In this document: piece after piece, positions 33,019-42,571 of the stretch
How positions within the stretch are numbered: the stretch's first letter is position 1
How the letters are laid out: each line of letters starts with the position of its first letter
NCBI GenBank assembly: GCA_937911505.1
Contig: CALEMF010000007.1
Coordinates: forward strand, 1-45,403
Source of the DNA: an uncultured Cytophagales bacterium
GTDB taxonomy: Bacteria > Bacteroidota > Bacteroidia > Cytophagales > Thermonemataceae
Direction of reading: 5' to 3'
Length of the DNA: 45,403 nt
Notes under the pieces: generated by a model
The model's database searches: none
Seen by the model: the letters and a program-made list of their open reading frames with translations, nothing else
Told to the model about the DNA's origin: nothing
Made by a program: the position numbers and the translations under genes

Positions 33019-33903
33019 TTAGGGTATTACTAAAACTAAGTCCTTTTCGAGCCGCTCCAATGATTGAGGATCGTGAGAAGGTAAATATACCATCGGGTGT
33101 TGGTGGGCATACTTTTTTATGGCTTGGTAGGCTTTTTTAGCCTGTTTGAAGCTTTGATGGGCACCTGCCAAAACATTATTGACAAGCTGGTTTTGATCGT
33201 AGGTGGCGTCGCCTGCTAGTAAATAATGAAGCGACGCAGACTGAACTAGTACAGAGCAATGCCCCATCGTATGACCGGGGGTGTGTACAAGCTGTATTTC
33301 GCCCGATTGTGTAAGGGCTTTTGATAAAGAAAAGTGAGAATACTCAGAAGAAAGCGTTGCTAACTTCGGTGTAAACCAGTCAGGATATAGACTGGGTAAT
33401 GTAAAACTAGGCTTTTCCCATTCTAAGCGATTGATTAGTATATCATTATGCTCGAAATAGTGGAGCCCGTCAAAGTGATCTAGGTGTAAGTGGGTAAGAA
33501 TTACTTGCTTAATATCAGAAAGTGTATAGCCCAAAGCGGTAAGTTGTGGCCCTACCTCTTCTTCAGACTTTATCTGAAACTGAAAAGGTTTCATCTTAAG
33601 ATAATGGAGTAAGAACCCCTCGAACTTAAAGAACCCTTCTTCTTTGAAATAGTCTTCCTCAAGTACTTTGATATTTTCTCCTGTATCGACTACAAAAACA
33701 CCCTCTGGGTGATCAATCACCCAAACGAGAATGGGGAGTGGCATCGTCCAGTGGGTATCAAGTAAGAGATTGAGCATCGCAAAAGGTTCGCTACCTTTGG
33801 CTGTTTTGAAAGTCGTTTTCACACGTACTGTTCCAGTAGAAAAACCGTGGAGATAGCCTTCTCCTTCTAAAAATCTTAATGGCTTTGAATATACACGTTG
33901 CAT
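33019..33903 (-). CDS. Metallo-beta-lactamase-fold hydrolase, AHL-lactonase-like
   Basis: The 294-residue enzyme carries HLHLDH (His138, His140, Asp142, His143), HTPGHTMGHCSV, LLAGDATYD and a terminal YLPSHDPQSL: the dinuclear zinc ligands of the AiiA/AttM lactonase branch. Those enzymes open the lactone ring of acyl-homoserine lactones; other lactones or esters are equally possible here. No signal peptide, so it is probably cytoplasmic. It follows a Crp-like regulator gene on the same strand by 66 bases, with a palindrome between. Confidence 0.85.
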   Translation of the reverse strand: MQRVYSKPLRFLEGEGYLHGFSTGTVRVKTTFKTAKGSEPFAMLNLLLDTHWTMPLPILVWVIDHPEGVFVVDTGENIKVLEEDYFKEEGFFKFEGFLLHYLKMKPFQFQIKSEEEVGPQLTALGYTLSDIKQVILTHLHLDHFDGLHYFEHNDILINRLEWEKPSFTLPSLYPDWFTPKLATLSSEYSHFSLSKALTQSGEIQLVHTPGHTMGHCSVLVQSASLHYLLAGDATYDQNQLVNNVLAGAHQSFKQAKKAYQAIKKYAHQHPMVYLPSHDPQSLERLEKDLVLVIP

Positions 33904-33929
33904 AAGCTTATAAATAGATGATTATAAGA

Positions 33930-33937
33930 CAAAGCAA
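33930..33937 (-). promoter_or_regulatory. -7 box of the lactonase-like gene
   Basis: Plus CAAAGCAA reads TTGCTTTG, seven of eight matches to TAnnTTTG, 26 bases before ATG 33903. No good -33 box is seen, as expected for an activator-dependent promoter. Confidence 0.4.
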
Positions 33938-33958
33938 CCTATAAACTTTCGGAGGTAA

Positions 33959-33974
33959 CTTGACCTAGATCAAG
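33959..33974. promoter_or_regulatory. Candidate Crp/Fnr-type operator
   Basis: CTTGACCTAGATCAAG is a 16-base palindrome with one mismatch in each half centre, of the TTGA-N6-TCAA form used by Crp/Fnr proteins. Its centre is about 40 bases before the predicted start of the lactonase-like gene, the class II activator position. It overlaps the stop codon of the adjoining Crp-like gene. Confidence 0.55.
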
Positions 33975-34500
33975 AAATAATTGATTTTCTTATCCGACTC
34001 AAGGTTTCTGGCCGCATACCTAAATAGCTAGCGATGTGCTTGAGCGGTGCTTTTTCTATTACCGCTGGTTGCACCTCCGCCAACCAGAGATAACGCTCTC
34101 TGGCATCGAGCTTTAGCATTTTCGAAATGCGAACATCTTTACTAATACAAGTCTTCTCTATTGACTTTCGGCAGTATTGGTTCACAGCCAAGCTATCTTC
34201 GAGGAGTGTCTGCAAGGTGTCATAACCAATTATTTTCAAGCGAACCGTTGTGAGCGCTTCTATATGTTCGAAAGAAGGTGCTTGCTCGTAAAAACTGTGG
34301 AAGGCACTACAAAAACTACCTTTTACAAAAAAATTAGTGGTGACTTCTTCTCCATGATAATCTATCTGATAACTACGCAGTAGGCCCGTTTCTACGAAAG
34401 CGAGGTATTTTGCTATCTGTCCTTCTTCTACAAAGCTATCACCAGGGTTGAGTCGCTTTTGTTGAAGCTTCTCTGTAATATAATCGGGTAGTGGGAACAT
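33970..34500 (-). CDS. Crp/Fnr-type regulator, short form
   Basis: The 176-residue protein has a cNMP-binding-like barrel (about 18-110; FVEEGQIAKYLAFVETGLLRSY) and a C-terminal helix-turn-helix LKHIASYLGMRPETLSRIRK. It is first in a two-gene arrangement with the lactonase-like gene and is likely to act on the palindrome at 33959-33974. Its ligand is unknown. Confidence 0.85.
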   Translation of the reverse strand: MFPLPDYITEKLQQKRLNPGDSFVEEGQIAKYLAFVETGLLRSYQIDYHGEEVTTNFFVKGSFCSAFHSFYEQAPSFEHIEALTTVRLKIIGYDTLQTLLEDSLAVNQYCRKSIEKTCISKDVRISKMLKLDARERYLWLAEVQPAVIEKAPLKHIASYLGMRPETLSRIRKSIIS

Positions 34501-34565
34501 AACTCAGGCTAATAAAAGACGAGATAATGAATATAGTTAAAAAACTTCTATCAAGAAAGGGGCAA

Positions 34566-35261
34566 CTACTCTTGTAGTAAGAGGGGACGCAGTACCGTCC
34601 ATACATTATTAGCAATGATTTGCTGTCCTGCTGCTGTAGGGTGTATCCCATCGGCTTGGTTGAGGGTAGGAATACCGCCCACGCCTTCTAAGAGAAAAGG
34701 AATCAAGATAGCATTATTTTCCTCAGTAAGCGTTTTATACAGCTCTCTGAAGTCGCTTGTGTATTCTTCACCCATATTGGGCGGAAGTTGCATCCCAGCA
34801 ATCACAAGCTGTGCTTTTGGGTAAGCCTTTTTTACTTGATCGATAATGGCTTGTAAGTTTTGTCGAGTAGCTGTTAGGGGTAAACCACGCAAGCCATCAT
34901 TGGCACCTAGTTCAAGGACAAAAATCGACACGGGCTCTTCCAGCAACCAAGTGATACGTTCTTTCCCTCCTGCAGAGGTTTCGCCACTAAGTCCTGCATT
35001 AACTGCTACGTAAGGCAAGCCTAATGAATCAATTTTCTGCTGAATAAGTGCTGGAAAACCCTCTGAAGGATCAAGCCCATAAGCTGCTGTGAGGCTATTC
35101 CCAAAGAATAAAATTCTTTTCTGTACCTCCGTAGAGGTTTCCTTATTGTTAGAAGGCGGTCCTGCGGTAGAAGAGGTCTTTTCTGCCGTACTTGGACGAT
35201 CGCTACAACTGGCTATAATGAAGTGAAGGCTGATAAAAAAAGCCATCCATCGGAAAGGCAT
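34566..35261 (-). CDS. tesA: SGNH/GDSL arylesterase, TesA-like lipoprotein
   Basis: The 231-residue lipoprotein has Cys19 in IIASC. The SGNH blocks are FFGNSL (Ser56, nucleophile), an AGLSGETS block with Gly, GANDG with Asn, and DGIHP with the Asp/His pair. TesA has thioesterase, protease and lysophospholipase activities in E. coli. It faces away from ybbA/ybbP, just as in E. coli. The substrate here is not known. Confidence 0.88.
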   Translation of the reverse strand: MPFRWMAFFISLHFIIASCSDRPSTAEKTSSTAGPPSNNKETSTEVQKRILFFGNSLTAAYGLDPSEGFPALIQQKIDSLGLPYVAVNAGLSGETSAGGKERITWLLEEPVSIFVLELGANDGLRGLPLTATRQNLQAIIDQVKKAYPKAQLVIAGMQLPPNMGEEYTSDFRELYKTLTEENNAILIPFLLEGVGGIPTLNQADGIHPTAAGQQIIANNVWTVLRPLLLQE

Positions 35262-35365
35262 AAAATAAAAGTAAATAAGTCAATAATATGAATGCTACTA
35301 CGTTTGATAAACAAGAAACCCAAGAAAGAGTTCTTACCTACAGCTATAAAATATAATTTAAAGAT

Positions 35366-36067
35366 ATGTCGGAGACAGCCATCCTTCAAGTAGAGCACCT
35401 TACCAAAACTTATCATACACAAGGAGAAGCACTGAACGTGCTCAAAGATATCCATTTTCAAGTGCAAAAAGGAGAGACTTTGGCATTAGTAGGGGCTTCG
35501 GGCAGCGGTAAAACCACCTTATTAGGTTTGTGTGCAGGCTTAGACCAGCCCTCTAGCGGACAGGTGGTACTTCACTACACTGCGCTCGATCAACTGACAG
35601 AAGACCAACGTGCACGATTGCGCAATGAACACGTGGGATTCATTTTTCAGAATTTTCAGTTACTTCCTACCCTGACTGCCCTCGAAAATGTGATGGTTCC
35701 TTTGGAATTGCTAGGTCATAAAAAAGTACAACCTTTGGCAGCAGAACTGCTAGAAAGGGTAGGATTAGGCGATCGCCTCAAGCACTATCCCTCTCAGCTC
35801 TCAGGTGGAGAGCAACAACGGGTGGCGCTGGCCAGAGCTTTTATCAATACTCCTAAAATTATCTTCGCCGATGAGCCTACGGGAAATTTGGATGAGGCAA
35901 CAAGTCAGAAAATAGAACAGTTACTTTTTGATATGAATCAAGAACACCAAACTACCTTGGTAATTGTAACCCACGACCAAACCTTGGCACGGAAAACCCA
36001 GCGAATTATTCAACTAAAGGGGGGTAAAATCGGCTCAGATCAACCCAATCCTACCACTACAGCTTAA
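35366..36067 (+). CDS. ybbA: ABC transporter ATPase, YbbA/LolD-like
   Basis: The 233-residue ATPase has Walker A GASGSGKT (43-50), signature LSGGEQQR, and Walker [13 protein letters not shown]. This is the LolD/MacB/YbbA subfamily. It is followed 12 bases later by the large permease, clearly co-transcribed. Together they are placed next to tesA. Confidence 0.93.
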   Translation: MSETAILQVEHLTKTYHTQGEALNVLKDIHFQVQKGETLALVGASGSGKTTLLGLCAGLDQPSSGQVVLHYTALDQLTEDQRARLRNEHVGFIFQNFQLLPTLTALENVMVPLELLGHKKVQPLAAELLERVGLGDRLKHYPSQLSGGEQQRVALARAFINTPKIIFADEPTGNLDEATSQKIEQLLFDMNQEHQTTLVIVTHDQTLARKTQRIIQLKGGKIGSDQPNPTTTA

Positions 36068-36079
36068 AAACGGAACATT

Positions 36080-38599
36080 ATGTGGATTTTACAAATGGCT
36101 TGGCGAGATGCACGCCGTAAAAAAACACAATTATTTATCTTTGTTTTGGCGATCACCGTAGGTTTAGCAGCGATGGTAGCGATCAATACCCTCGGAAACA
36201 ATGTAAACAAAGATATTGAGCGCTACGCCAAAGAACTACTAGGTGCTGATCTTTTAGCAAGAAGCAACAAAGCACCTGATAGTACCCAACAACAACTGTT
36301 AGAAAGTATAGAGGCTGAAAAGGCAAAAGAATGGGCCTTCAATGCAATGGCCTACTTTACTAACAATGAAGGCACCCGCTTTGTAGACGTAAAAGCGCTA
36401 GAGGGAGACTTCCCTTTCTATGGAGAGATAGAAACGGCACCAGCACAAGCAGAGGAGCGCCTAAAGGCAACAGGTAGCTTCGCATTAGTAGATCAGGTGC
36501 TGATGTCGCAATTTGATGTACAAGTAGGCGACTCAGTACGTATAGGGAAGCAGTATTTTACCATTGCTGGACGCTTATTACAGGTACCTGGGCAAGCTAC
36601 CATCGCTTCTTCTGTGTTACCTAGTATTTATATTTCACTCCGCCAAGTACCTGCTACTGAGCTGGTACAAGTAGGGAGTCGGGTACGTTACAGGTATTAC
36701 TATCAGTTTCAGAAGGCGCTTGAAGCAGAAGAAGCTGCTAGTTTTCTAGAGAAGCGTTTGGCTAAAGAGGGCTTTAGGGTAGAGACGGTGGCAAGTAGAA
36801 AGGAAACGCTAGGAGAGACGTTCGAAAATTTCACAGACTTTCTGGCGCTGGTAGGTTTCATAGCCCTGCTTTTAGGGTGCTTAAGTGTAGCAAGTGCCGT
36901 CAATATTTACCTAAAAGATAAGCAAAAAGACATCGCCACGTTGCGTTGTCTGGGAGCAAGTAGTACCCAAGCCCTCTTGATTTATTTCGTACAAATGGTA
37001 GCTATGGCGATTGTAGGGAGTTTACTAGGGGTAGTGTTGGGAAGCTTACTACAGTTTATATTACCCAGTTTGTTACAAAGCTTTATTCCTTTTGAGGTGA
37101 GTATAGCACTCTCTTGGGTAGCTATTGGGCAAGGCCTACTGATAGGTATTGGAATGGCACTACTCTTTGCCTGGTTGCCACTACTTTCTATTAGACAAAT
37201 TACCCCCTTACAAGCCCTACGAGTAGAGGTGCAAACTGCCTCTACTCGCTGGGATCGCAGCAAAGTTGTGAGCTATCTGGCGGTTCCGGTGGTGATCATG
37301 CTACTGGCACAGTTGCAACTACAAGATTGGACGGCGAGTGCTTTGTTTACACTCTTTTTGGTGTTTACCTTAGGGGTGATTGCCTTCAATGCTTGGTCAT
37401 TACGCTGGTTGCTTCGCCGATTCTTTCCTACGCGTGGCCCTTACACCTTGCGCCAGAGTATTGCCAATCTATACCGGCCACAAAACCAGACGCTCCAACT
37501 TATGATTATCATTGGGCTAGGAACTGCCTTTATGGCTACGCTTTTCTTTTCTCAGCAGCTCCTTACGAAACGCTTCAGCCTTTCTATGCGTAAGGGAGAG
37601 CGCCCCAACGTGATTTTGTTTGATATTCAACGCTCGCAAGCAGCTAGTCTCAAGCAGTTGGTACAGGATTATAAGATGCCTGTTATTCAACAAGTACCCA
37701 TTGTGACGATGCGCTTGGCCTCCATGAAAGGGCGCGACATTGCACAAATACAACAAGATAGTACTTCCCAAACACCCGACTGGGTACTGACCAGAGAGTA
37801 CAGAAGTACCTACAGCGATACCCTCACTGCCAATGAAAAGCTCTCAAAAGGACAACTAAAGCCTTACAAAGGTGATACAGTATGGGTGTCAGTAGAGCAA
37901 CGTATGACAGAACAAGCAGACTTACAACTTGGTGATCCGCTTGTCTTTAATGTACAAGGACGTAAACTTACTACTTACGTAGGAAGTATACGCGTCGTCA
38001 ACTGGCAGGCCATGCAAACGAACGTACTTGTATTGTTTCCTACTGGTGTCCTAGAAAACGCCCCACAACAGCAAGTAATGCTCACTCGTCTACCTAACAC
38101 AGGTCAAACCCGTTTGGCTTTCCAACGTGCTGTAGTACGCCAATTTCCTAATGTATCAGTGATAGACTTGCAAGCCATTATCAGCACAGTAGACGAACTA
38201 ACGGACAAGATCAGTTTTGTAATCCAATTTATGGCCTTTTTTAGCATCTTTGCAGGCTTTTTAGGCTTACTGAGTGCCTTGCAACTGAGCCGCTACCAAC
38301 GCCTACAAGAAAACGTATTGCTGCGTGTACTCGGTGCTTCCGCTCGTACCATTACAAAAATCAACGCGTTGGAGTATGTATTTTTGGGGACACTAGCGGC
38401 CATCAATGGCTTGCTCTTGGCTATCCTGGCTACTTGGCTGCTTGCCATTTATGCTTTCAGTGTTCCTTTTCAACTTTCTTGGGGCGCTGGACTAGGCATT
38501 TGGTTAGTAATTACGAGCATCACGTTGGTCATGGGCCTACTCAATAGTTGGCAACGCACACAACGTACTCCTTTAGAAGCTTTGCGCATGGAAAGGTAA
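36080..38599 (+). CDS. ybbP: Large FtsX-type ABC permease, YbbP-like
   Basis: The 839-residue protein has two MacB/FtsX units: N-terminal span, periplasmic domain (about 45-245), spans at about 253-275, 305-335 and 345-370, then a middle pair of spans and a second periplasmic domain (about 500-690), and three more spans to the C-terminus ending TPLEALRMER. This two-copy architecture of about 800 residues is that of YbbP. It forms a complex with the upstream ATPase; the cargo is not established. Confidence 0.9.
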   Translation: MWILQMAWRDARRKKTQLFIFVLAITVGLAAMVAINTLGNNVNKDIERYAKELLGADLLARSNKAPDSTQQQLLESIEAEKAKEWAFNAMAYFTNNEGTRFVDVKALEGDFPFYGEIETAPAQAEERLKATGSFALVDQVLMSQFDVQVGDSVRIGKQYFTIAGRLLQVPGQATIASSVLPSIYISLRQVPATELVQVGSRVRYRYYYQFQKALEAEEAASFLEKRLAKEGFRVETVASRKETLGETFENFTDFLALVGFIALLLGCLSVASAVNIYLKDKQKDIATLRCLGASSTQALLIYFVQMVAMAIVGSLLGVVLGSLLQFILPSLLQSFIPFEVSIALSWVAIGQGLLIGIGMALLFAWLPLLSIRQITPLQALRVEVQTASTRWDRSKVVSYLAVPVVIMLLAQLQLQDWTASALFTLFLVFTLGVIAFNAWSLRWLLRRFFPTRGPYTLRQSIANLYRPQNQTLQLMIIIGLGTAFMATLFFSQQLLTKRFSLSMRKGERPNVILFDIQRSQAASLKQLVQDYKMPVIQQVPIVTMRLASMKGRDIAQIQQDSTSQTPDWVLTREYRSTYSDTLTANEKLSKGQLKPYKGDTVWVSVEQRMTEQADLQLGDPLVFNVQGRKLTTYVGSIRVVNWQAMQTNVLVLFPTGVLENAPQQQVMLTRLPNTGQTRLAFQRAVVRQFPNVSVIDLQAIISTVDELTDKISFVIQFMAFFSIFAGFLGLLSALQLSRYQRLQENVLLRVLGASARTITKINALEYVFLGTLAAINGLLLAILATWLLAIYAFSVPFQLSWGAGLGIWLVITSITLVMGLLNSWQRTQRTPLEALRMER

Positions 38600-38699
38600 A
38601 ATACCTCTTCTGTCACCCGTGTAAAACAATTTACTCCTGTTCTCTCTTTAAATAGTGATAAAATCAATCACAATCTTTACAACATAACCACATTTTTTT

Positions 38700-39464
38700 A
38701 TGGGAAGATTAAAAGATAAGAAAGTCTTAATTACAGGGGGCTCAGGCGGGATCGGCTCCGAGACGGCTCGTCATTTTTTACAGCAAGGCGCCCAAGTATT
38801 TTTAGTAGATGTAGATGAAGAAGGCTTGAAGAAAACAGTCCAAACACTCAACAATGAATCAGTAGGTTTTCAGGCAGCCGATGTCACCCAGCCTGATCAG
38901 GTAGAGGCTTACGTAAAAGCGGCCAAAGCACATATGGGTGGTATTAATGTCTTCTTCAATAATGCTGGTGTTGAGGGAAAGGTAGCGCCTATTGCACAGT
39001 ATGAGGTAGAGGAGTTTGAAAAGGTGATGGCTGTGAATGTAAAAGGCATGTTTTTAGGGATGAAGTATGTGATGCCTGTGATGCAAGAAAGTGGGGGAGG
39101 TAGCATTGTTATTACCTCTTCGGTAGCTGGTTTACAAGGTACCCCACAAGTAGTAGCCTACACTACCAGTAAACATGCGGTCATTGGTATGATGCGCGTA
39201 GCAGCACTTGAAGGTGCCGCCATGGGTATTCGTGTCAACACGGTTCATCCTTCACCCGTAGATAACCGCATGATGCGTTCTCTAGAAAGTGGTTTTAGTC
39301 CGGATGATCCTGAGGGTGCTAAGAAAAATTTTGAGCAAACTATCCCTCTGGGGCGTTATGCCAACGAGGAAGACGTAGCCAAGCTGGTACTTTTTCTAGC
39401 CAGTGATGAAAGTGCCTTTATTACTGGCTCTACCTATACCGTAGATGGAGGACTGACCGCATAA
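38700..39464 (+). CDS. Short-chain dehydrogenase/reductase
   Basis: The 254-residue classical SDR has the cofactor loop GGSGGIGS (13-20), NNAG (87-90), catalytic Ser near 141, Tyr154 and Lys158 in YTTSK, and the closing ITGSTYTVDGG. An Asp at about 39 after the second strand suggests NAD rather than NADP. It is probably a single-gene unit with its own terminator. The substrate is unknown. Confidence 0.9.
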   Translation: MGRLKDKKVLITGGSGGIGSETARHFLQQGAQVFLVDVDEEGLKKTVQTLNNESVGFQAADVTQPDQVEAYVKAAKAHMGGINVFFNNAGVEGKVAPIAQYEVEEFEKVMAVNVKGMFLGMKYVMPVMQESGGGSIVITSSVAGLQGTPQVVAYTTSKHAVIGMMRVAALEGAAMGIRVNTVHPSPVDNRMMRSLESGFSPDDPEGAKKNFEQTIPLGRYANEEDVAKLVLFLASDESAFITGSTYTVDGGLTA

Positions 39465-39484
39465 TAGAAGCATGACAATCACAT

Positions 39485-39517
39485 AAACCTCAAAGGCCTC
39501 TAAGACCTTTGAGGTTT
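39485..39517 (+). terminator. SDR terminator
   Basis: AAACCTCAAAGG (39485-39496) pairs with CCTTTGAGGTTT (39506-39517) across a 9-base loop, with T residues at the end. It could also serve ribF on the other strand. Confidence 0.8.
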
Positions 39518-39552
39518 TATATTGTACGTTACGCATTTACTTTTCCATAACT

Positions 39553-40506
39553 TCAAGAAGTTTTAAGCAAGCCATCTCGCTTGGCTGAGGCAAACAAGGC
39601 TCGTGTGGCTGCCCGATCCTCTTGAAGTTGTTTTTTCAAGGCGTCGAGTCCATCAAGCTTTAAGTCGCCTCGAATGTAGTCAAATAAGACGATGGTAGCT
39701 GTTTTACCATAGATATCTTCTTCAAAATCAAAGATATTGACCTCTATTCTCTGTTGTAGTGTATTTTCTATGGTAGGGCGTGTACCAATGTAAAGCATAC
39801 CTTGGTAGGTATGGGTAGCCAGTTGAATGTACACCGCGTAAATGCCTTCTGCGGGAATCAACTTATAGTGTTCCTTTACATGAATGTTAGCAGTAGGGAA
39901 GCCTAGCGTTCTACCGATTTTATTCCCGTGTACTACTTCTCCTGTAAAGCTGTAAGCCCTGCCCAAGTATTGATGAGCGGTAGTGATTTCACCCGTAAGG
40001 AGTGAGGTTCTTATTTTTGTGGAGCTTACACCAATGTTATCAATATCTTGCCGAGAAATTTCTTCGATGGTAAAGGGGTATTGCCCCAAACGTTCGTGTA
40101 AGTAGTCAAAATTACCCGCCCGATTCTTCCCAAAGTGATGATCATAGCCAATGACTAGCTTCTTTGTACCGATGGCTTCAATGTATATTTTTTGTACAAA
40201 GTCTTCTGGGCTCATCTGTGCAAATTCTTTTGTAAAAGGAATGACCACCAAGTGATCAACCCCATTCTGTTTGAGTAAATCCGCTTTCTCCTCAAGCGTA
40301 GAGAGCAACTGTACAGGCTGCTCCAAGACAATACGTGGATGAGGCCAAAAAGTAATCACTACCGTTTCACCTTGATGTTGTCGCGCTAGCTGCTTGAGGC
40401 GTTGTAAGATTTGTTGATGCCCTATGTGAACACCATCGAACGTACCACTGGTAACGATGGCGTGTTGAAGCGTAGGAAAACGATCGATATGGTGATGAAT
40501 CTGCAT
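39553..40506 (-). CDS. ribF: Bifunctional riboflavin kinase / FAD synthetase
   Basis: RibF phosphorylates riboflavin to FMN and adenylates it to FAD. The 317-residue protein has the nucleotidyltransferase part with GTFDGVHIGH (21-30) and the flavokinase part with GRTLGFPTANI (about 200-210). A -7 box on the minus strand (plus 40530-40537, TAAATTTG) supports this start. Length is normal. Confidence 0.95.
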   Translation of the reverse strand: MQIHHHIDRFPTLQHAIVTSGTFDGVHIGHQQILQRLKQLARQHQGETVVITFWPHPRIVLEQPVQLLSTLEEKADLLKQNGVDHLVVIPFTKEFAQMSPEDFVQKIYIEAIGTKKLVIGYDHHFGKNRAGNFDYLHERLGQYPFTIEEISRQDIDNIGVSSTKIRTSLLTGEITTAHQYLGRAYSFTGEVVHGNKIGRTLGFPTANIHVKEHYKLIPAEGIYAVYIQLATHTYQGMLYIGTRPTIENTLQQRIEVNIFDFEEDIYGKTATIVLFDYIRGDLKLDGLDALKKQLQEDRAATRALFASAKRDGLLKTS

Positions 40507-40529
40507 AGCTTGCTGATAAATTTAATAAT

Positions 40530-40537
40530 CAAATTTA
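40530..40537 (-). promoter_or_regulatory. ribF -7 box
   Basis: Plus CAAATTTA reads TAAATTTG, an exact match, 24 bases upstream of the ribF ATG at 40506. Confidence 0.5.
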
Positions 40538-40598
40538 TACAATATCGAGTAATAAGTGTAAATTGCCGCCTAAAAATATCACAAATACCACCGAATTA

Positions 40599-41462
40599 AT
40601 GCAAGTTAAAAAATACCTTTTGTATACACTTACAAGCTTACTCGCTGGGTGTCTACCTGAACTTGATATACCACCTACTAACAGCCGCACCGCTGATTTA
40701 ATGCCTGAAACGATACATTTAGACTTGGGCAATCCTACCAATGCTACGGTAAATGCTAGCCAGTCACAAAACTACTTGATTGTAAGAGAACAGTACGCCC
40801 TTTCTTACAACAGGGAAAAAGGTACTGCCAACTGGGTGGCTTGGTATCTTGACCGCGCTTGGATAGGAGACGTTGCACGACAAGATGATTTTAGAGCGGA
40901 CACTGCCTTACCAGGTGTTTGGTACAGAGTAGATGACGACGACTATGTAAACAGCGGCTTTAATCGAGGACATTTGTGTCCTTCTGGCGATAGAACCAAT
41001 ACCCCTGTAGACAACTCTGCTACTTTTCTGATGACCAATATCATTCCGCAAGCACCTGACAACAACCAAGGTCCTTGGCGAGACTTTGAAGAATACACCA
41101 GAGACTTAGTCACGGGAGAGAATGATAATGAAGTATATGTGTACAGCGGCGTGTATGGCAGAGGAGGAGAGGGCTCTGATGGAACAAAAGAGACCATTGC
41201 AGAGGGTAATGTAGTAGTACCTACCAATTTGTGGAAAGTAGTAATTGTCTTACCACAGGGAGAAGATGACTTAAATAGAATCGACGAAAATACTCGGATC
41301 ATTGCTATTGATATTCCTAATGAACAGGGGATAAGAAGTGCAGATTGGCAAGACTACCGCGTGTCGGTAGATGCTATAGAGGCCAATGCTGAAGTGGATT
41401 TTCTGGCAGACTTATCAGAAACCCTTCAGGAAACATTAGAAAGTCGCGTAGATACACAATAG
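40599..41462 (+). CDS. Secreted DNA/RNA non-specific endonuclease lipoprotein
   Basis: From ATG 40599 the protein has 287 residues with a lipoprotein signal ending LLAGC (Cys18). The bba-metal nuclease motif NRGHLCPSGDR gives the general base His125, and MTNIIPQAPDNNQ gives the metal-binding Asn. The domain spans about 70-280. It probably degrades nucleic acids at the cell surface for nutrition. An earlier TTG (40563) would bury the signal peptide. Confidence 0.9.
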   Translation: MQVKKYLLYTLTSLLAGCLPELDIPPTNSRTADLMPETIHLDLGNPTNATVNASQSQNYLIVREQYALSYNREKGTANWVAWYLDRAWIGDVARQDDFRADTALPGVWYRVDDDDYVNSGFNRGHLCPSGDRTNTPVDNSATFLMTNIIPQAPDNNQGPWRDFEEYTRDLVTGENDNEVYVYSGVYGRGGEGSDGTKETIAEGNVVVPTNLWKVVIVLPQGEDDLNRIDENTRIIAIDIPNEQGIRSADWQDYRVSVDAIEANAEVDFLADLSETLQETLESRVDTQ

Positions 41463-41483
41463 TACTAGCAACAAACTACATTT

Positions 41484-42563
41484 ATGCTAACAAAACAACA
41501 ACTTATTGCGCAATTCGATGCCAACGATGTGGGAGAGGTTGGGCAATTGTTTGGAATTCCTTTTACACCTGAAACTGCAGAAGTAGTGATTATTCCTGCT
41601 GCTTGGGATGTAACGGTTTCTTACCAGGCAGGCACTTGTTTTGGCCCAGAAGACATCCTGTATGCTTCTTCCCAAGTTGATCTTTTTGATCTTGATATTC
41701 CCCACGCTTGGCAACTAGGTGTGGCCATGTTGCAAGAAGGAGAAGAATGGCTGGAAGCCAGCGAAACCTTGCGTACAGAGGTCACAGATTATACCGATTG
41801 GCTTGAGTCAGGACGCCCCTCGAAACCTGATGTAGCCTATCTGAAAAAAATTCCAGGAATTGTGAACGAGGAGGGAAAAAAGTTTAACGAATGGGTAAAA
41901 CAAACGGCGCTTACTTGGCTGGAAAAGAAAAAGATGGTGGCTTTGGTGGGAGGGGACCACAGTACTGCTTTAGGCTTATTACAAGCGCTCGCCACCCAAC
42001 ACGATACTTTTGGTATTTTACAAATTGATGCCCACGCCGATTTGCGTGAAGCTTACCAAGGTTTTACCTATTCTCACGCCTCTATTATGTACAATGCCCT
42101 TGCCATTCCTCAAATGAGTAAATTGGTACAAGTAGGTATTCGTGATTATTGTGAAGAGGAGTACCAAAGAATACAAGCGAGTAAAGGGCGTATTGTGACT
42201 TTCTTCGATCAAGATTTAAAAGAAGCCACTTACGAAGGAGCCACTTGGAAAACCTCCTGTGAGCAGATTATTGCACAACTGCCCGATAAGGTTTATATTA
42301 GCTTTGATATAGACGGTCTCGATCCTAAACTTTGCCCACATACGGGAACGCCTGTAGCTGGCGGATTCGATTTTCATCAAGTGGTGTATCTATTGAAAAA
42401 AATGATCCAAGCTGGAAAGAAAATCATCGGCTTTGATCTGGTAGAGGTGGCCAATAGCCCAGATACTACCGACGAATGGGATGCCAATGTAGGCGCAAGG
42501 CTCCTTTATAAACTTTGTAATTGGATGGCCGTTTCGCAGGGAAAACTTACGACAAACGCATAA
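41484..42563 (+). CDS. Agmatinase/arginase-family ureohydrolase
   Basis: The 359-residue enzyme shows the binuclear manganese motifs GGDHS, DAHAD and SFDIDGLDP, with VEVANSPD later. These are ligands of the arginase/agmatinase/formimidoylglutamase fold. An N-terminal 100-residue portion with an unusually long insert (about 75-130) and the Bacteroidota agmatinase-type layout make agmatinase the best guess, but the substrate is not proven. Confidence 0.87.
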   Translation: MLTKQQLIAQFDANDVGEVGQLFGIPFTPETAEVVIIPAAWDVTVSYQAGTCFGPEDILYASSQVDLFDLDIPHAWQLGVAMLQEGEEWLEASETLRTEVTDYTDWLESGRPSKPDVAYLKKIPGIVNEEGKKFNEWVKQTALTWLEKKKMVALVGGDHSTALGLLQALATQHDTFGILQIDAHADLREAYQGFTYSHASIMYNALAIPQMSKLVQVGIRDYCEEEYQRIQASKGRIVTFFDQDLKEATYEGATWKTSCEQIIAQLPDKVYISFDIDGLDPKLCPHTGTPVAGGFDFHQVVYLLKKMIQAGKKIIGFDLVEVANSPDTTDEWDANVGARLLYKLCNWMAVSQGKLTTNA

Positions 42564-42571
42564 ATAGGCTT

